A DNA stretch of 38,492 bases from Salinisphaera orenii subsp. orenii MK-B5 (GCF_003788635.1 NZ_AYKH01000019.1:1-38492); one strand, 5' to 3'; counted from the stretch's first letter, positions 6,821 to 15,900 are shown. Translations and numbers: made by a program. The notes: a model not told the origin generated them from the sequence alone.

Positions 6821-8164
6821 ATGACCGCGCCGGACGAATCCGTCACCGCCGCTTCCGCCGCGACCGCGACGCTGGCCCGGCCGCTGACGCTGCCCTGCGG
6901 CCAGGTCCTGCCCAATCGCATCGCCAAGGCGGCGATGACGGAAGGCCTGGCGGATGCCCGCATGAACGCCACGCCGGCGCACGAACGCCTCTACCGGCGC
7001 TGGTCGCACGGCGGCGCCGGTCTGCTGATCACCGGCAACGTCCAGATCGATCGCTGGGATCTCGAACGGCCGGGCAACGTCGTCATCGACGGCGCCGCGG
7101 ATCGTGCGGCGCTGGCGCGCTGGGCCAGCGCCGGCACGGCCGGTGGCAGTCAGATCTGGATGCAGCTCTCGCACGCGGGGCGGCAGGCGCCGTTCTACTG
7201 CTCGCCGACGCCGGTGGCGCCCTCGGCGCGGCGGCTGCGGCTCTTGGGCGCCTACCGCACGCCGAGCGAGCTGACCGTAGCGGGTATCGAACAGATCGTC
7301 GAACGCTTCGCGGCGGCGGCGCGTCTGGCATGGGAGACCGGTTTCACCGGCGTGCAGATCCACGCCGCGCACGGCTATCTGTTGAGCGAGTTCCTGTCGC
7401 CCGCGGTCAATCGCCGCCGCGACGACTACGGCGGTTCGCTGGCCAATCGCGCGCGCCTGCTGCTCGCGGTGGTGCGCGCAGTGCGTCGGGCGGTGGGCCC
7501 CGGTTTCGCCGTGGCCGTCAAGCTCAATTCCGCGGACTTCCAGAAGGGCGGTTTCGACGACGCCGACTGCGTGCAGGTAGTGCACTGGCTCAACGAGCTG
7601 GCCGTCGATCTGATCGAGATCTCCGGCGGCAGCTACGAACAGCCGCGCCTGCTCGGGCACGAGGGCGACGCCGATCGGGCCGAGGCGCCGCGTGCGAGCA
7701 CCCGGGCACGCGAGGCCTATTTTCTCGAGTATGCGGCGCGGGTCCGCCGGGCCGCGCGCATGCCGGTGATGGTGACCGGCGGTTTTCGCAGCCGGGACGC
7801 GATGGCCGCGGCGATCGACGAGGACGGGGTGGATGTGATCGGTCTCGGCCGGCCGCTGTGCGTGGACCCGTTCTTCGTCGCACGGCTTTTCGAGGGCACC
7901 ACCGAGGCCGCCGCCGATCCGGGGGCGGAACTCGCCTACGGCCGCGGCGTGCTCGGCCCGCGTTCGGGAATCACGGCACTACGCTTCATCAACATCTTCT
8001 CGCAGATGGGCTGGTACTACGTCCAGTTGTTCCGGCTCGGCCGCGGCGCCGAACCGCACTGGCGTCTGCCGCTCTGGCGCGGGCTGCTCGGCCACGTGGC
8101 CGCGGAACTGCGCAGCGCCCGGGTGATCCGCGCCTTCCAGAAACAGGCGGCGCAGCTGCGTTAG
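6821..8164 (+). CDS. Old Yellow Enzyme family NADH:flavin oxidoreductase
   Basis: A 447-residue flavoenzyme. The TIM-barrel OYE domain spans about 20-375: LPNRIAKAAMTEG near the N-terminus, QLSHAGRQ for the flavin region, the active-site signature VQIHAAHGYLLSEFLSP, then NRRRDDYGGSLANRARL, and MVTGGFRSR plus DVIGLGRPLCVDP for FMN phosphate binding. It should use FMN and NAD(P)H to reduce activated C=C bonds or related substrates. A C-terminal extension of about 70 residues (FINIFSQMGWYYVQLFRLG) is partly hydrophobic and may associate with the membrane; this is longer than classical OYEs. No operon partner is seen. The start is the first ATG of the conserved region. Confidence 0.88.
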   Translation: MTAPDESVTAASAATATLARPLTLPCGQVLPNRIAKAAMTEGLADARMNATPAHERLYRRWSHGGAGLLITGNVQIDRWDLERPGNVVIDGAADRAALARWASAGTAGGSQIWMQLSHAGRQAPFYCSPTPVAPSARRLRLLGAYRTPSELTVAGIEQIVERFAAAARLAWETGFTGVQIHAAHGYLLSEFLSPAVNRRRDDYGGSLANRARLLLAVVRAVRRAVGPGFAVAVKLNSADFQKGGFDDADCVQVVHWLNELAVDLIEISGGSYEQPRLLGHEGDADRAEAPRASTRAREAYFLEYAARVRRAARMPVMVTGGFRSRDAMAAAIDEDGVDVIGLGRPLCVDPFFVARLFEGTTEAAADPGAELAYGRGVLGPRSGITALRFINIFSQMGWYYVQLFRLGRGAEPHWRLPLWRGLLGHVAAELRSARVIRAFQKQAAQLR

Positions 8165-8456
8165 GGCCTTTCGACACGTCATGCAAGTCCGCGCTGGGCG
8201 CTACCTGAAAAGCGCCTATGGGCGGCAACATAAGGCGCCGTGCGCGTCGCACAGTCGTTCTTCGCCAGCGTGCGACAGCGCTGGATTGCCGCAAAAAAGC
8301 GCGCGTCCCTCCAGGTGGGGCCGCCCACGAACAATCGACCGGGGGCGCGCCGCGGCGTTGCCCGTCTGGATCGTGGCACGCGACGACGGGTGACTCGCGC
8401 CTTGCCGCACACGAAGTGCGGTCTCCAAGGCGGCGCTCGTGTGACGAGGCCTTAGT
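8161..8456 (+). repeat. MITE-like dispersed repeat, copy A
   Basis: About 290 bp that recurs in reverse orientation at 25382-25672. Over the 75 bp from ATGGGCGGCAAC (8218) the copies differ at 11 positions by eye, and a 36-bp stretch near the right end differs at one. That stretch holds a hairpin CCGCAC-ACGAA-GTGCGG (8405-8421), kept in both copies. The ends form an imperfect inverted repeat (TTAGGGCCTTTC... against ...GAGGCCTTAG), and the left end overlaps the stop codon of the oxidoreductase gene. No transposase is encoded. A non-autonomous mobile element or a structured extragenic repeat fits best. Confidence 0.7.
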
Positions 8457-8468
8457 ACAGTCGTCGCC

Positions 8469-8795
8469 TCAGGCGAAGATCGCCACGCCGAGCAGCACGA
8501 TGCCCGCGGCATTGATCAGGCCGTGGCCGGCGACCACCAGCCGGGGCGGGGCACGCTCGCGCCAGACGAGCCCGAACAGCACGGCGCCGGCGGCGAAGCC
8601 GATGGCCAGCAGGCCGAAGGCGGTCCATACCAGCGTCTGGCCGTGCATGAGCGCGCCGATCAACAGCACCAGAAGGCCGAGTCCGGCGATGCCGCCGTGG
8701 GCGGTGCGCACCGCCGGCGCGGCGACGTCGAGCACGGCCATGGCGAGGCCGCCGGTGGCGGCCACGAGCAGCAGCACGAATGCCAGCGCGAGCAT
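8469..8795 (-). CDS. Small integral membrane protein, unknown function
   Basis: A 108-residue, almost wholly hydrophobic protein with four predicted membrane helices (about 2-21, 37-51, 57-79 and 86-107). A His-Gly pair lies after helix 1, with others before helices 3 and 4. No catalytic or cofactor motif is recognised. It starts 2 bp after the stop of the BON lipoprotein gene, so both are probably co-transcribed. It ends just before the MITE-like repeat. Confidence 0.7.
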   Translation of the reverse strand: MLALAFVLLLVAATGGLAMAVLDVAAPAVRTAHGGIAGLGLLVLLIGALMHGQTLVWTAFGLLAIGFAAGAVLFGLVWRERAPPRLVVAGHGLINAAGIVLLGVAIFA

Positions 8796-8797
8796 GC

Positions 8798-9454
8798 CTA
8801 GCTCTTGCCGCCGTCGGAGCCGCCGCCGTTGCTGCCGCCGTTGCTGCCGCCGTTGCTGCCGCCGTTGCTGCCGCCGGAGCCGTCAGCATTCGAGCCGCCG
8901 TCGTTCGAATCGCCGCCGTCCGCCTTGCCCTCGGAGGATTTCTCAGAAGGCGCGGACTCGCTGTCGCGAACCTCCATCGAATCGACGACGTCCTTCACGC
9001 CGGGCTGTGATCGGGCGCTCTCCAGAGCCGCCTTGCGGGTCTCTTCGTCCGGCACGTTGCCGCCTAGCGTCACCACGCGATCGGTCACGCCGACGGAGAT
9101 CGCGGCCTCCTCGAACTGATCCTCGTCGAGCAGTTCACGCTGGATCTTGCGGAACAGCACTTCGTCGGTGACCGTCTTGTCGACCTTCTGCGACGCTTCG
9201 TCGACCTTCTGGCGCGCGGCCTGCAGCTCGGCCTCCGCCTCGTTCAGGTTCGAGCGCAGCTCGGCGAGCTCCTCCTTCTTGGCCTCCAGCGCCTCCTGTG
9301 CCTCGTTTCGGGCCTCGCGGGCCTCCTCCAGGTTCGTGGTGGCGTCCTCGTACTGTTCCTGCGGATCGGGCGAGCAGGCCGTGATCGCCGTGGCGGCGGC
9401 GATGAGCGCGGCGGCGAACGTCAGAGGGCGCGCGATGGACTGAATCGTGGGCAT
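8798..9454 (-). CDS. BON-domain lipoprotein with coiled coil and Ser-Asn-Gly-Gly tail
   Basis: A 218-residue lipoprotein. ATG 9454 follows AAGGAA. The signal peptide ends in ITAC (lipid Cys27). Residues 34-93 are a Glu/Lys/Ala coiled coil. Residues about 95-162 are a BON domain (VLFRKIQRELLDEDQF through VVTLGGNVPDEETRKAALE to GVKDVVDSMEV), of the OsmY kind that binds phospholipid or other envelope surfaces. Residues 163-218 are acidic and then low-complexity, with four SNGG repeats. It is likely a periplasmic or outer-membrane stress protein, which suits a halophile, but its partners are unknown. The next gene downstream encodes a small membrane protein. Confidence 0.82.
   Translation of the reverse strand: MPTIQSIARPLTFAAALIAAATAITACSPDPQEQYEDATTNLEEAREARNEAQEALEAKKEELAELRSNLNEAEAELQAARQKVDEASQKVDKTVTDEVLFRKIQRELLDEDQFEEAAISVGVTDRVVTLGGNVPDEETRKAALESARSQPGVKDVVDSMEVRDSESAPSEKSSEGKADGGDSNDGGSNADGSGGSNGGSNGGSNGGSNGGGSDGGKS
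8823..8870. repeat. Four perfect 12-bp tandem repeats within the BON lipoprotein gene
   Basis: The unit CCGCCGTTGCTG occurs four times without change and encodes Ser-Asn-Gly-Gly on the reverse strand. Identical DNA units suggest recent slippage, so copy number may vary among strains. Confidence 0.9.
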
Positions 9455-9995
9455 GGGGTTCCTTAACCGGGTCGTTGCTCGAAAAATAACACGTTTCCAC
9501 GCGCGTTCATCGGCGTGCGGCACGGGTCGGGCCCAGGCGGTGATACCCGCCGGCCGTCGCCGGTGTCGCGTCATGACATCGGCATGACGGACAGGCGGAC
9601 AGGGGCCGCGCCGATCGCTTCGACTGCGACGGCAGGCAGGCGCCGATGTCGCCACGCCGATCGGGCGCGCATCGCGAACAGCGCCGCTACGCATCGGGCA
9701 CGGCGCCGTCATGCCAATGCCGCGCCGGTGACCGCACATCGGGTCGGGATGCAGGGTGGCCGGCGTTGGCGCCACGATCGAGACCTGCACAACGACAGGG
9801 CACCCGTGGTGAATCGCGCATGGGCGGGCCAAGCGCTGGGGTCGTGCGCGTGACATGAACGAGGGGCGGCAGTCCCGTCTCGCCGCGGGCGGGCGCGATA
9901 GCGGCTGCGCGACGCGCTCGAGGTCTCGTCCTGCCGGACGACGGCGCCCGGCGCGGGCTCGCATGTCGCCTCGGCAGGCCCTAGAATCGCGCGCC
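9455..9995. other. Long divergent intergenic region, no gene seen
   Basis: 541 bp between the BON lipoprotein gene (reverse) and dusB (forward). It must hold both promoters. Frames here are Arg/His/Ala-rich without any family pattern. Apart from TAGAAT at 9982 I see no convincing operator, RNA or terminator. Confidence 0.5.
9982..9987 (+). promoter_or_regulatory. -10-like TAGAAT just before dusB
   Basis: The hexamer begins 14 bp before the ATG at 9996, leaving at most 2-3 nt of leader. No ribosome-binding site is present. Confidence 0.35.
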
Positions 9996-10982
9996 ATGGA
10001 AATCGCCGGCCACGCATTCGACAACGGACTCGCCTGCGCGCCGATGGCGGGCGTCACCGACCGCGTCTTCCGGAGTCTGTGCCGGAGTCTGGGCGCGACC
10101 GCGACCACGGCGGAAATGGTATCGGCCCGACCGGAACTGCGCGCCACCCGCAAGTCGCGCCTGCGGCTCGATTTCGGCGGCCAGCCGGCACCGCGCATCG
10201 TGCAGATCGCCGGCGGCGATGCCGCCGATCTGGCGCAGGCCGCGCGGGTCAATGCGGATGCCGGGGCCGACATCATCGACATCAACATGGGCTGTCCGGC
10301 GAAGAAGGTCTGCCGCAAGGCCGCGGGGTCGGCGCTGATGGCCGACGTCGATCATGTCGCGCGGATTCTCGACGCCGTGGTGGCCGCCAGCCCGGTTCCG
10401 GTCACGCTGAAGATGCGCACGGGCGTGAGCGCCGACCGGATCAACGCGGTAACCATCGCCCGCCGGGCACAGCGCGCCGGCATCGCCGCACTCGCGGTGC
10501 ACGGCCGTACGCGCGACCAGCACTATCGCGGTCGGGCGGAATACGCCACGATCGCCGCGGTCAAGGCCGCGGTCACGATTCCGGTCTGGGCCAACGGCGA
10601 CATCGATTCGCCGGCCGCGGCCGAAGCCGTGCTCGCGGCGACCGGCGCCGACGGGCTGATGATCGGCCGCGCGGCCTGCCGGCGACCCTGGCTGTTCCGC
10701 GAAATCGCGGTGGCGCGCGCGACCGGTCGGCCCGCGCCGCCGCTGTCGCTGGCCGACGAGCGCGAGATCGTGCTCGGGCTCGTCGAGCAGCTGCACGATT
10801 TCTACGGCGAGGACCAGGGCCTGCGGGTGGCGCGCAAGCACATCGGCTGGCTGTGCGAGCGCCGGCCGCCCCGGCCGGCGCTGTACATGGACCTGATGGC
10901 CGCGGCGAGCGGCGCGCGCCAGCTGCGGCTGCTGGCGCGCTACTTCGAGGCCGCGGCCGACATGCCGGCGGCCGCGGCCTGA
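9996..10982 (+). CDS. dusB: tRNA-dihydrouridine synthase DusB
   Basis: A 328-residue FMN enzyme that reduces specific uridines in tRNA to dihydrouridine with NADPH. The barrel begins ACAPMAGVTDRVFRSLC. It then has VQIAGGD, the catalytic loop DINMGCPAKKVCRKAAGSA (Cys100 the likely acid), TLKMRTG, VHGRTRDQHYRG and ANGDIDSP. The phosphate-binding GADGLMIGRAA and a C-terminal helical RNA-binding domain complete it. Length and motifs fit DusB rather than DusA or DusC. The ATG at 9996 starts exactly at the family's N-terminus. In many Gammaproteobacteria dusB is followed by fis; here the next gene is convergent and unrelated. Confidence 0.92.
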   Translation: MEIAGHAFDNGLACAPMAGVTDRVFRSLCRSLGATATTAEMVSARPELRATRKSRLRLDFGGQPAPRIVQIAGGDAADLAQAARVNADAGADIIDINMGCPAKKVCRKAAGSALMADVDHVARILDAVVAASPVPVTLKMRTGVSADRINAVTIARRAQRAGIAALAVHGRTRDQHYRGRAEYATIAAVKAAVTIPVWANGDIDSPAAAEAVLAATGADGLMIGRAACRRPWLFREIAVARATGRPAPPLSLADEREIVLGLVEQLHDFYGEDQGLRVARKHIGWLCERRPPRPALYMDLMAAASGARQLRLLARYFEAAADMPAAAA

Positions 10983-10997
10983 CGCCCGCTCAGGCCG
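10975..10997. repeat. Inverted repeat joining the ends of dusB and the Yip1 gene
   Basis: CGGCCTGA (10975-10982) and TCAGGCCG (10990-10997) form an 8-bp stem with a 7-nt loop. Each arm includes the stop codon of one of the two convergent genes. No T-tract follows, so termination strength is uncertain. Confidence 0.45.
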
Positions 10998-11541
10998 CCG
11001 GTGCCGGCGTGGGGCCGCCCATGCCGAAGCCGGCGGCGCTGCCGATCAGGGCGATGATGAGCAGCTGCACGACCCAGCCGATCACACAGACCCCCACGGC
11101 CCGCCAGGTGCTCTTGTAGTCCAGCGCCTGGCGCACGGCGACCACGGTGGTCGCGAGCATCCAGACCGCGACGACCAGCATCACCAGCGGCCCGATCAGC
11201 GGGATGAAGGCGAACACGCGCAGCACGCCCGGTGCGGCGGCGAAGCCCAGCGTGCGCAGGAGCTGGCCGATGTCGGCCTCGGTCTGGGCCTCCGGCAGCA
11301 GCTTGGTGCCCACGGCCCAGATGATGGCGGCCCAGATCACCCAGCCGAGCAGGGCGGCGAGGCCGGTGAGCAGCAGTGCGGCGATCCCGCCCTGGGCCAT
11401 GGCGCCCACGCCCGCGGCCAGCGCGCTGAGGGCGACGACGCCGGCGGCCTGGCCGGTCGCGGACTTGTCGTGCTCGACCTCCTCGTAGGTCGGTACATCC
11501 AGGCGCGCGGCGCCCAGCATCCGTTGGAAAAAGCTCTGCAT
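10990..11541 (-). CDS. Yip1-family integral membrane protein
   Basis: A 183-residue protein. ATG 11541 has CAGGAG upstream. A short cytoplasmic N-terminus (MQSFFQRMLGAARLDVPTYEE) is followed by about five membrane helices. The segment LLRTLGFAAAPGVLRVFAFIPLIGP is typical of bacterial Yip1-domain proteins, as are TYEEVEHD near the N-terminus and an ALDYKSTWRAV loop near the C-terminus. Function in bacteria is not established; some relatives affect membrane organisation. The gene stands alone, converging on dusB. Confidence 0.75.
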   Translation of the reverse strand: MQSFFQRMLGAARLDVPTYEEVEHDKSATGQAAGVVALSALAAGVGAMAQGGIAALLLTGLAALLGWVIWAAIIWAVGTKLLPEAQTEADIGQLLRTLGFAAAPGVLRVFAFIPLIGPLVMLVVAVWMLATTVVAVRQALDYKSTWRAVGVCVIGWVVQLLIIALIGSAAGFGMGGPTPAPAA

Positions 11542-11663
11542 GGCCGGTGGCTCCTGTGGTGGTTCGGCAACGGCGCCGAGCGTGACGCAACTCGGCCCCG
11601 CTGGCCAATCCGGCCGCCTGCGGATTGCGCCGCATCGGGGTCGCACTTACGCTAGCCTCACCT

Positions 11664-11669
11664 TATACC
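11664..11669 (+). promoter_or_regulatory. -10-like TATACC, leaderless start
   Basis: The hexamer begins 13 bp before the GTG at 11677, with no ribosome-binding site between. It implies a message starting at or one base before the start codon. Confidence 0.35.
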
Positions 11670-11676
11670 GTCGCCG

Positions 11677-12588
11677 GTGATCGTTCTGCGCGCGCTACTG
11701 CTGATCAATCGTGAATCCCGACAGGGTGAGGCCAACGCCCAGGCCGCGCTCGACGTGCTCGGGGATCTGGACGTGGACGTCGTGCTGGGGCGTTTCGAGC
11801 AACCCGACGACGCGCCCGCGGAGATCGACGCCCATGCGGCCGAGGTGGATGTGATCGTGCTTGGCGGCGGCGACGGCACCATCAACCTCGCCTCGGCGGC
11901 GGTCATGCGCGCCGGGCGGCCGATGGCGGTGCTGCCCCTGGGCACGGCCAACGACTTCGCGCGCACGCTGCTGATTCCCACGGTGCTCGAGGCGGCCTGT
12001 CGTAACGTCGTCGAGGGCGTGAGCCATCGGGTGGATCTGGGCCAGTGCAACGACGTGTACTTCGTCAACGTGGCCAGCATCGGCCTGGCGGTGCGCGCCT
12101 GCGAGTATCGCTCCGACGCGGCGAAGAAATGGTTCGGCTCCTTCGGCTACGCCTCCAACGTGTTCTCGGCCTACCGCGACACCGAACCGTTCGACGCCGA
12201 GATCCGGCGCGGCGACGAGGTGCATCGCCTGCGCTCCATCCAGATCGCTATCGGCAACGGCCGCTATTTCGGCGGCGGACTGGCGGTCTCCAGCGACGCC
12301 GCCTTGGATGACGGTCGGCTCGATCTCTACAGCCTGGAGCCGGCCTCGTTCGGCCAGCTCGTCGGCATGCTGCCGTCGCTGGTGCGCGGCCCGGACAAGT
12401 ACGTCCAGGGCGTGCAGATGTTCGAGGGCACGACCTTCCACGTCGACACCGGCCGGCCGATGCCGATCAACACCGACGGCGAGCTGCTCACCGAGACGCC
12501 GGCGACCTTCCGGGTGCTCCCGCGCGCGCTGGAGGTGAAGGTGCCGCGCGAATACATCGAGCGCTACGGCCGCGACGACGCCGCCTGA
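11677..12588 (+). CDS. YegS/diacylglycerol-kinase family lipid kinase
   Basis: A 303-residue cytoplasmic lipid kinase. The DAGK catalytic fold shows GGGDGTINLAS (63-73) for nucleotide binding, LPLGTANDFAR (86-96) and AIGNGRYFGGGL, followed by the second beta-sandwich domain ending in INTDGE. It should transfer phosphate from ATP to a lipid such as diacylglycerol or phosphatidylglycerol. The start is GTG at 11677. The stop overlaps the ATG of the next gene (TGATG), so it is translationally coupled to a CoA-transferase-like protein. Length is normal for the family. Confidence 0.88.
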   Translation: MIVLRALLLINRESRQGEANAQAALDVLGDLDVDVVLGRFEQPDDAPAEIDAHAAEVDVIVLGGGDGTINLASAAVMRAGRPMAVLPLGTANDFARTLLIPTVLEAACRNVVEGVSHRVDLGQCNDVYFVNVASIGLAVRACEYRSDAAKKWFGSFGYASNVFSAYRDTEPFDAEIRRGDEVHRLRSIQIAIGNGRYFGGGLAVSSDAALDDGRLDLYSLEPASFGQLVGMLPSLVRGPDKYVQGVQMFEGTTFHVDTGRPMPINTDGELLTETPATFRVLPRALEVKVPREYIERYGRDDAA

Positions 12589-14822
12589 TGCACGGCGGCG
12601 GTCCGGACAGCGTCATGGCCGAGCGACCGCAGCGATTCAGCGACCCGGAGGCCGTCATCGACTGGCTGCTGGCCACCGTCGGCCGTGACCTGCGGGTGGG
12701 CGCGCCGCTCGGGCTGGGCAAGGCGGCGACGCTGATGAACGCGCTCTACGCCCGGGCGAAGGCCGATCCGGGCATCCGCCTGACCTTCATCACCGCGCTC
12801 TCGCTGGACGTGCCGCAGGCCGACGGCGAGCTCGAGCGGCGGCTGATGGCGCCGATCGTGGAGCGCGTGTTCGAGGACTATCCGGGGCTGGCCTATCTGC
12901 GCGATCTCCGGGCCGGCCGCCTGCCGGCCAACGTCACCGTCTCGGAGTTCTTCTTCCAGCCCGGGGCGTTGCTCGGCAACGGCCACGCCCAGCGCCACTA
13001 TCGTTCGGTCAACTACACCCACGTGGCGCGCGACCTGATGGACGCCGGCGTCAATGTGCTCATGCAGATGGTGGCGCCGGGGCGCCATGCCGGCGAGTTC
13101 TCGCTGTCCTCCAACACCGACGTCACGCTCGATCTGCTGCCGGCGATCGAGTCGGCGCGGGCCCGGGGCGAGCCGCCGGTCGTGGTCGCCCAGCTCAACG
13201 CGCGCATGCCGACGATGACCCGCAGCGCGCTCGTGGACGCGACCCTGGCCGACGCCCTGTTCGCGGGCGATGCCGCCGATTTCAAGCCGTTCGGCGCCCC
13301 GGCCGCGCCGGTGGCCGAGGCCGACTACGCGATCGCCCTGCGGGTGAGCACGCTGCTGGCCGATGGCGGCACCCTGCAGATCGGCATCGGCTCGCTGTCG
13401 GACGCCATCGCCCATGTCTGCGATTTGCGCCAGAATCACAACGCCCGCTATCACGACGTCATCGCCGCGATGCATCGCGGCCCCGCCGAGCGCGGCCTGA
13501 GCGCGGCGATCGGCGGCCTCGCGCCGTTCGTGCGCGGGCTGTATGGCTGCACCGAGATGCTGGTCGAGGCCTATCTCCAGCTCCACCGCGCGGGCGTGAT
13601 CCGGCGCCCGGTCTACGACGACATCGCGCTGCAGACCGCGATCGACGCCGGCGAGATCGGCGAGCGGGTGACGCCGGCGACGCTGACCGCCCTGCGCGAA
13701 CGCGGCGCGATACCCGCCGTCCTGGCGGTTTCGGACGTGGCCTATCTCCAGCGCTTCGGCGTGTTTCACGAGCGCGTCACGCTCCATGGCCGCGCGCTCG
13801 ACGCCGGCGACGACGGACCGCCGATCGCCGCGGATCTGGACGACGCCGGCGCCCGGGCGGCGATCGAATCGCGCTGTCTGGGCGAGCGGCTCGCGGGGGC
13901 GACGCTGGTCCACGGCGGTTTCTTCCTCGGCCCGAGTCGTTTCTATCAGGCCCTGCACGCGCTGGATGACGAGACCCGCGACCTGTTCCACATGACCAGC
14001 GTGGGCCGGATCAATCAGCTCTACGGCGACGAGGCCCTGCGGCGGGTCCAGCGGCGCGGCGCGCGCTTCGTGAACACCGGGATCAAGGTCACCCTCGGCG
14101 GGGCGGTGGCCTCCGACGGCCTCGCCGACGGCCAGGTGCTCTCCGGGGTGGGCGGGCAGTACAACTTCGTTGCCCAGGCCCACGAACTCGAGGGCGGGCG
14201 CTCGATCATCTGCGTGCGCGCGGTACGGGCCGGGTCCGACGGGCCGGAATCGAACATCGTCGCCCACTACGCCCACACCACGATACCGCGCCATCTGCGC
14301 GACATCGTGGTCACGGAATACGGGGTCGCCGATCTGCGCGGCCGCACCGACGAGCAGGTCGCCATTGCCCTGATCGAGATCGCGGACGCCCGTTTCCAGG
14401 AGCCGCTGCGCCGCGCCGCCGTGAAGGCCGGCAAGCTGACGCCCGACTACCGTGTGCCCGCCCGGGCGCGGGACAACACGCCCGCGGCCATCGGCCGAAC
14501 GCTGGCGGGCCACAAGGCCGAAGGCCGGTTCCCGGCCTATCCCTACGGCAGCGATTTCACCGAGATCGAGCGCACGCTCACCGGGGCGTTGAAAGGGCTG
14601 CGCGGCGGTTTTTCGACGCGCCGGCTGCTGCGGCTGGCGCGCCATGCCCGGCGGCTGACCCGGCTGCCCGCCGCGGCGCGCCCGTATCTGGCGCGTATGG
14701 AGCTGGCGGCGCCGCGCGGCTGGCGCGAGGCGCTCTACGCGCGGCTGGTCGTGCTGGCGCTGCTCGACGCCGGGGCGATCACGGCCGAGGCGGACGAAGG
14801 GCGCTCGCGGAACGAGGCCTGA
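12588..14822 (+). CDS. Long acetyl-CoA hydrolase/transferase family protein
   Basis: A 744-residue protein. The N-terminal half has CoA-transferase features (LRVGAPLGLGKAATLMNALY, VNYTHVARDLMDAG, LADGGTLQIGIGSLSDAI). The later part (about 520-640) is the acetyl-CoA hydrolase/transferase C-terminal domain, with GVGGQYNFVAQAHELEGGRSI, a SNIV segment and VVTEYGVADLRGRTDEQ. Typical members are about 500 residues, so roughly 200 are extra, partly between these halves (about 370-510) and partly in a basic C-terminal tail. It probably transfers CoA between acyl groups or hydrolyses an acyl-CoA; the substrate is unknown. The ATG overlaps the lipid kinase stop by one base, which suggests a shared pathway. 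A second in-frame ATG lies nine codons in. Confidence 0.82.
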   Translation: MHGGGPDSVMAERPQRFSDPEAVIDWLLATVGRDLRVGAPLGLGKAATLMNALYARAKADPGIRLTFITALSLDVPQADGELERRLMAPIVERVFEDYPGLAYLRDLRAGRLPANVTVSEFFFQPGALLGNGHAQRHYRSVNYTHVARDLMDAGVNVLMQMVAPGRHAGEFSLSSNTDVTLDLLPAIESARARGEPPVVVAQLNARMPTMTRSALVDATLADALFAGDAADFKPFGAPAAPVAEADYAIALRVSTLLADGGTLQIGIGSLSDAIAHVCDLRQNHNARYHDVIAAMHRGPAERGLSAAIGGLAPFVRGLYGCTEMLVEAYLQLHRAGVIRRPVYDDIALQTAIDAGEIGERVTPATLTALRERGAIPAVLAVSDVAYLQRFGVFHERVTLHGRALDAGDDGPPIAADLDDAGARAAIESRCLGERLAGATLVHGGFFLGPSRFYQALHALDDETRDLFHMTSVGRINQLYGDEALRRVQRRGARFVNTGIKVTLGGAVASDGLADGQVLSGVGGQYNFVAQAHELEGGRSIICVRAVRAGSDGPESNIVAHYAHTTIPRHLRDIVVTEYGVADLRGRTDEQVAIALIEIADARFQEPLRRAAVKAGKLTPDYRVPARARDNTPAAIGRTLAGHKAEGRFPAYPYGSDFTEIERTLTGALKGLRGGFSTRRLLRLARHARRLTRLPAAARPYLARMELAAPRGWREALYARLVVLALLDAGAITAEADEGRSRNEA

Positions 14823-14832
14823 GACCCGGCCG

Positions 14833-15900
14833 TCATTCCACGGTGAAGCGCCGTGCGCCGATGAGCTGGCCGTCGTCGGTGACCACGTTCACCCGCCAGC
14901 GACCGCTGGCGTCGTCGCCGAAGACCGTCTTGTGGCTCCAGGCGCGATAGCCGGCCTCGCGGCCGCCGACGATCTCCAGCGGAATGCGATCGACCACCTC
15001 GCCGTCGTGCGACCAGACGTGGAATATCTGTTGATGCAGGCCGCGCGGCGCCTTGATCGCCGAGAAGGCGTACAGGCCGTCGCCCTGCAGATCGTCGGTC
15101 GCGAAGCTGTCGCGGCTGCGGCCCGGCTCGCGTTCCGCGGTGTCCATCTGCAGGGTGATGGCGAAATCGGTGGCGCGCAGCGTGGCCGGCGGGATCCAGT
15201 AGCGGCCGAACCACGTGAGCGCGCCGAGTGCGAGCGACAGCGCCGCCAGCAGAAACCAGCGCCACCAGTGCCCGGCCTGCAGGGCATCGTTGAAGCTCGG
15301 CAGCGCGCAGACCGCCATCGCCGCGGAGGCGATGGCCACGCTCTCGCCGGTGGTCAGCGACAGCATGATCGGCCCCGCGGTCAGCAGCGCGGCAAACAGG
15401 GTGAAGCCGTGAAAACCCAGAAACAGCCAGCGCCGGCCGGCGATGGCGTTGAGATACAGCGGATCGAGCGTGGACGCCGCGGCGGCGGCGATCAGCAGCC
15501 CCGTGAACACGGCCTGCCCGCTCAGCCAGGTCGTGGTGGCCAGAAAGAACGGGAGCACGAAGAACAGCGTTTCCTGGTGCAGGCACTGGGCGGCGAAGCG
15601 TACCGCGGCCTGCGGGATGCGCTCGCCGAAAAAACGCGCCAGCAGCCGACAGAGCAGGCCCTCGAACAGCAGCGCCAGCCAGCCCAGCAGCATGAGTGCG
15701 GTCACCCACTGCGCGAGCTGGGCCTGACGTTCGACGAGAAAGAAGCTGCCCGCCCCCATGGCGAACGAGGCCAGCGGCACCAGCCGCCGATAGCGATAGG
15801 CCAGGCGCCCGAGCCGGCTGTCGGTCAGTCGTGCGACAAGCCGCTCGGCGGCCTGGGGCGGGGCATGCTCGCCGCTTGAGGTGGTGGCCACGTGCGTCAT
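14833..15900 (-). CDS. DUF5924/DUF2914 membrane protein
   Basis: A 355-residue protein. A 45-residue cytoplasmic start is followed by about seven membrane helices (about 46-230) with Trp- and Phe-rich loops ([21 protein letters not shown]). The C-terminal 115 residues form a soluble DUF2914-type domain: [36 protein letters not shown], then [20 protein letters not shown]. That domain is beta-rich and probably periplasmic. No enzymatic motif is seen and function is unknown. It is divergent from lipA and ends 10 bp from the convergent gene. Confidence 0.75.
   Translation of the reverse strand: MTHVATTSSGEHAPPQAAERLVARLTDSRLGRLAYRYRRLVPLASFAMGAGSFFLVERQAQLAQWVTALMLLGWLALLFEGLLCRLLARFFGERIPQAAVRFAAQCLHQETLFFVLPFFLATTTWLSGQAVFTGLLIAAAAASTLDPLYLNAIAGRRWLFLGFHGFTLFAALLTAGPIMLSLTTGESVAIASAAMAVCALPSFNDALQAGHWWRWFLLAALSLALGALTWFGRYWIPPATLRATDFAITLQMDTAEREPGRSRDSFATDDLQGDGLYAFSAIKAPRGLHQQIFHVWSHDGEVVDRIPLEIVGGREAGYRAWSHKTVFGDDASGRWRVNVVTDDGQLIGARRFTVE

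Noticed and set aside
8218-8460. A possible protein starting MGGN inside repeat copy A, with a similar frame in copy B
   Set aside because: The two frames agree for about 25 residues and then lose register through an indel, and substitutions do not favour silent changes. The element looks noncoding.
12564-14645. A reverse-strand open frame of 693 codons
   Set aside because: It is antisense to the acetyl-CoA hydrolase/transferase-like gene and of low-complexity composition.
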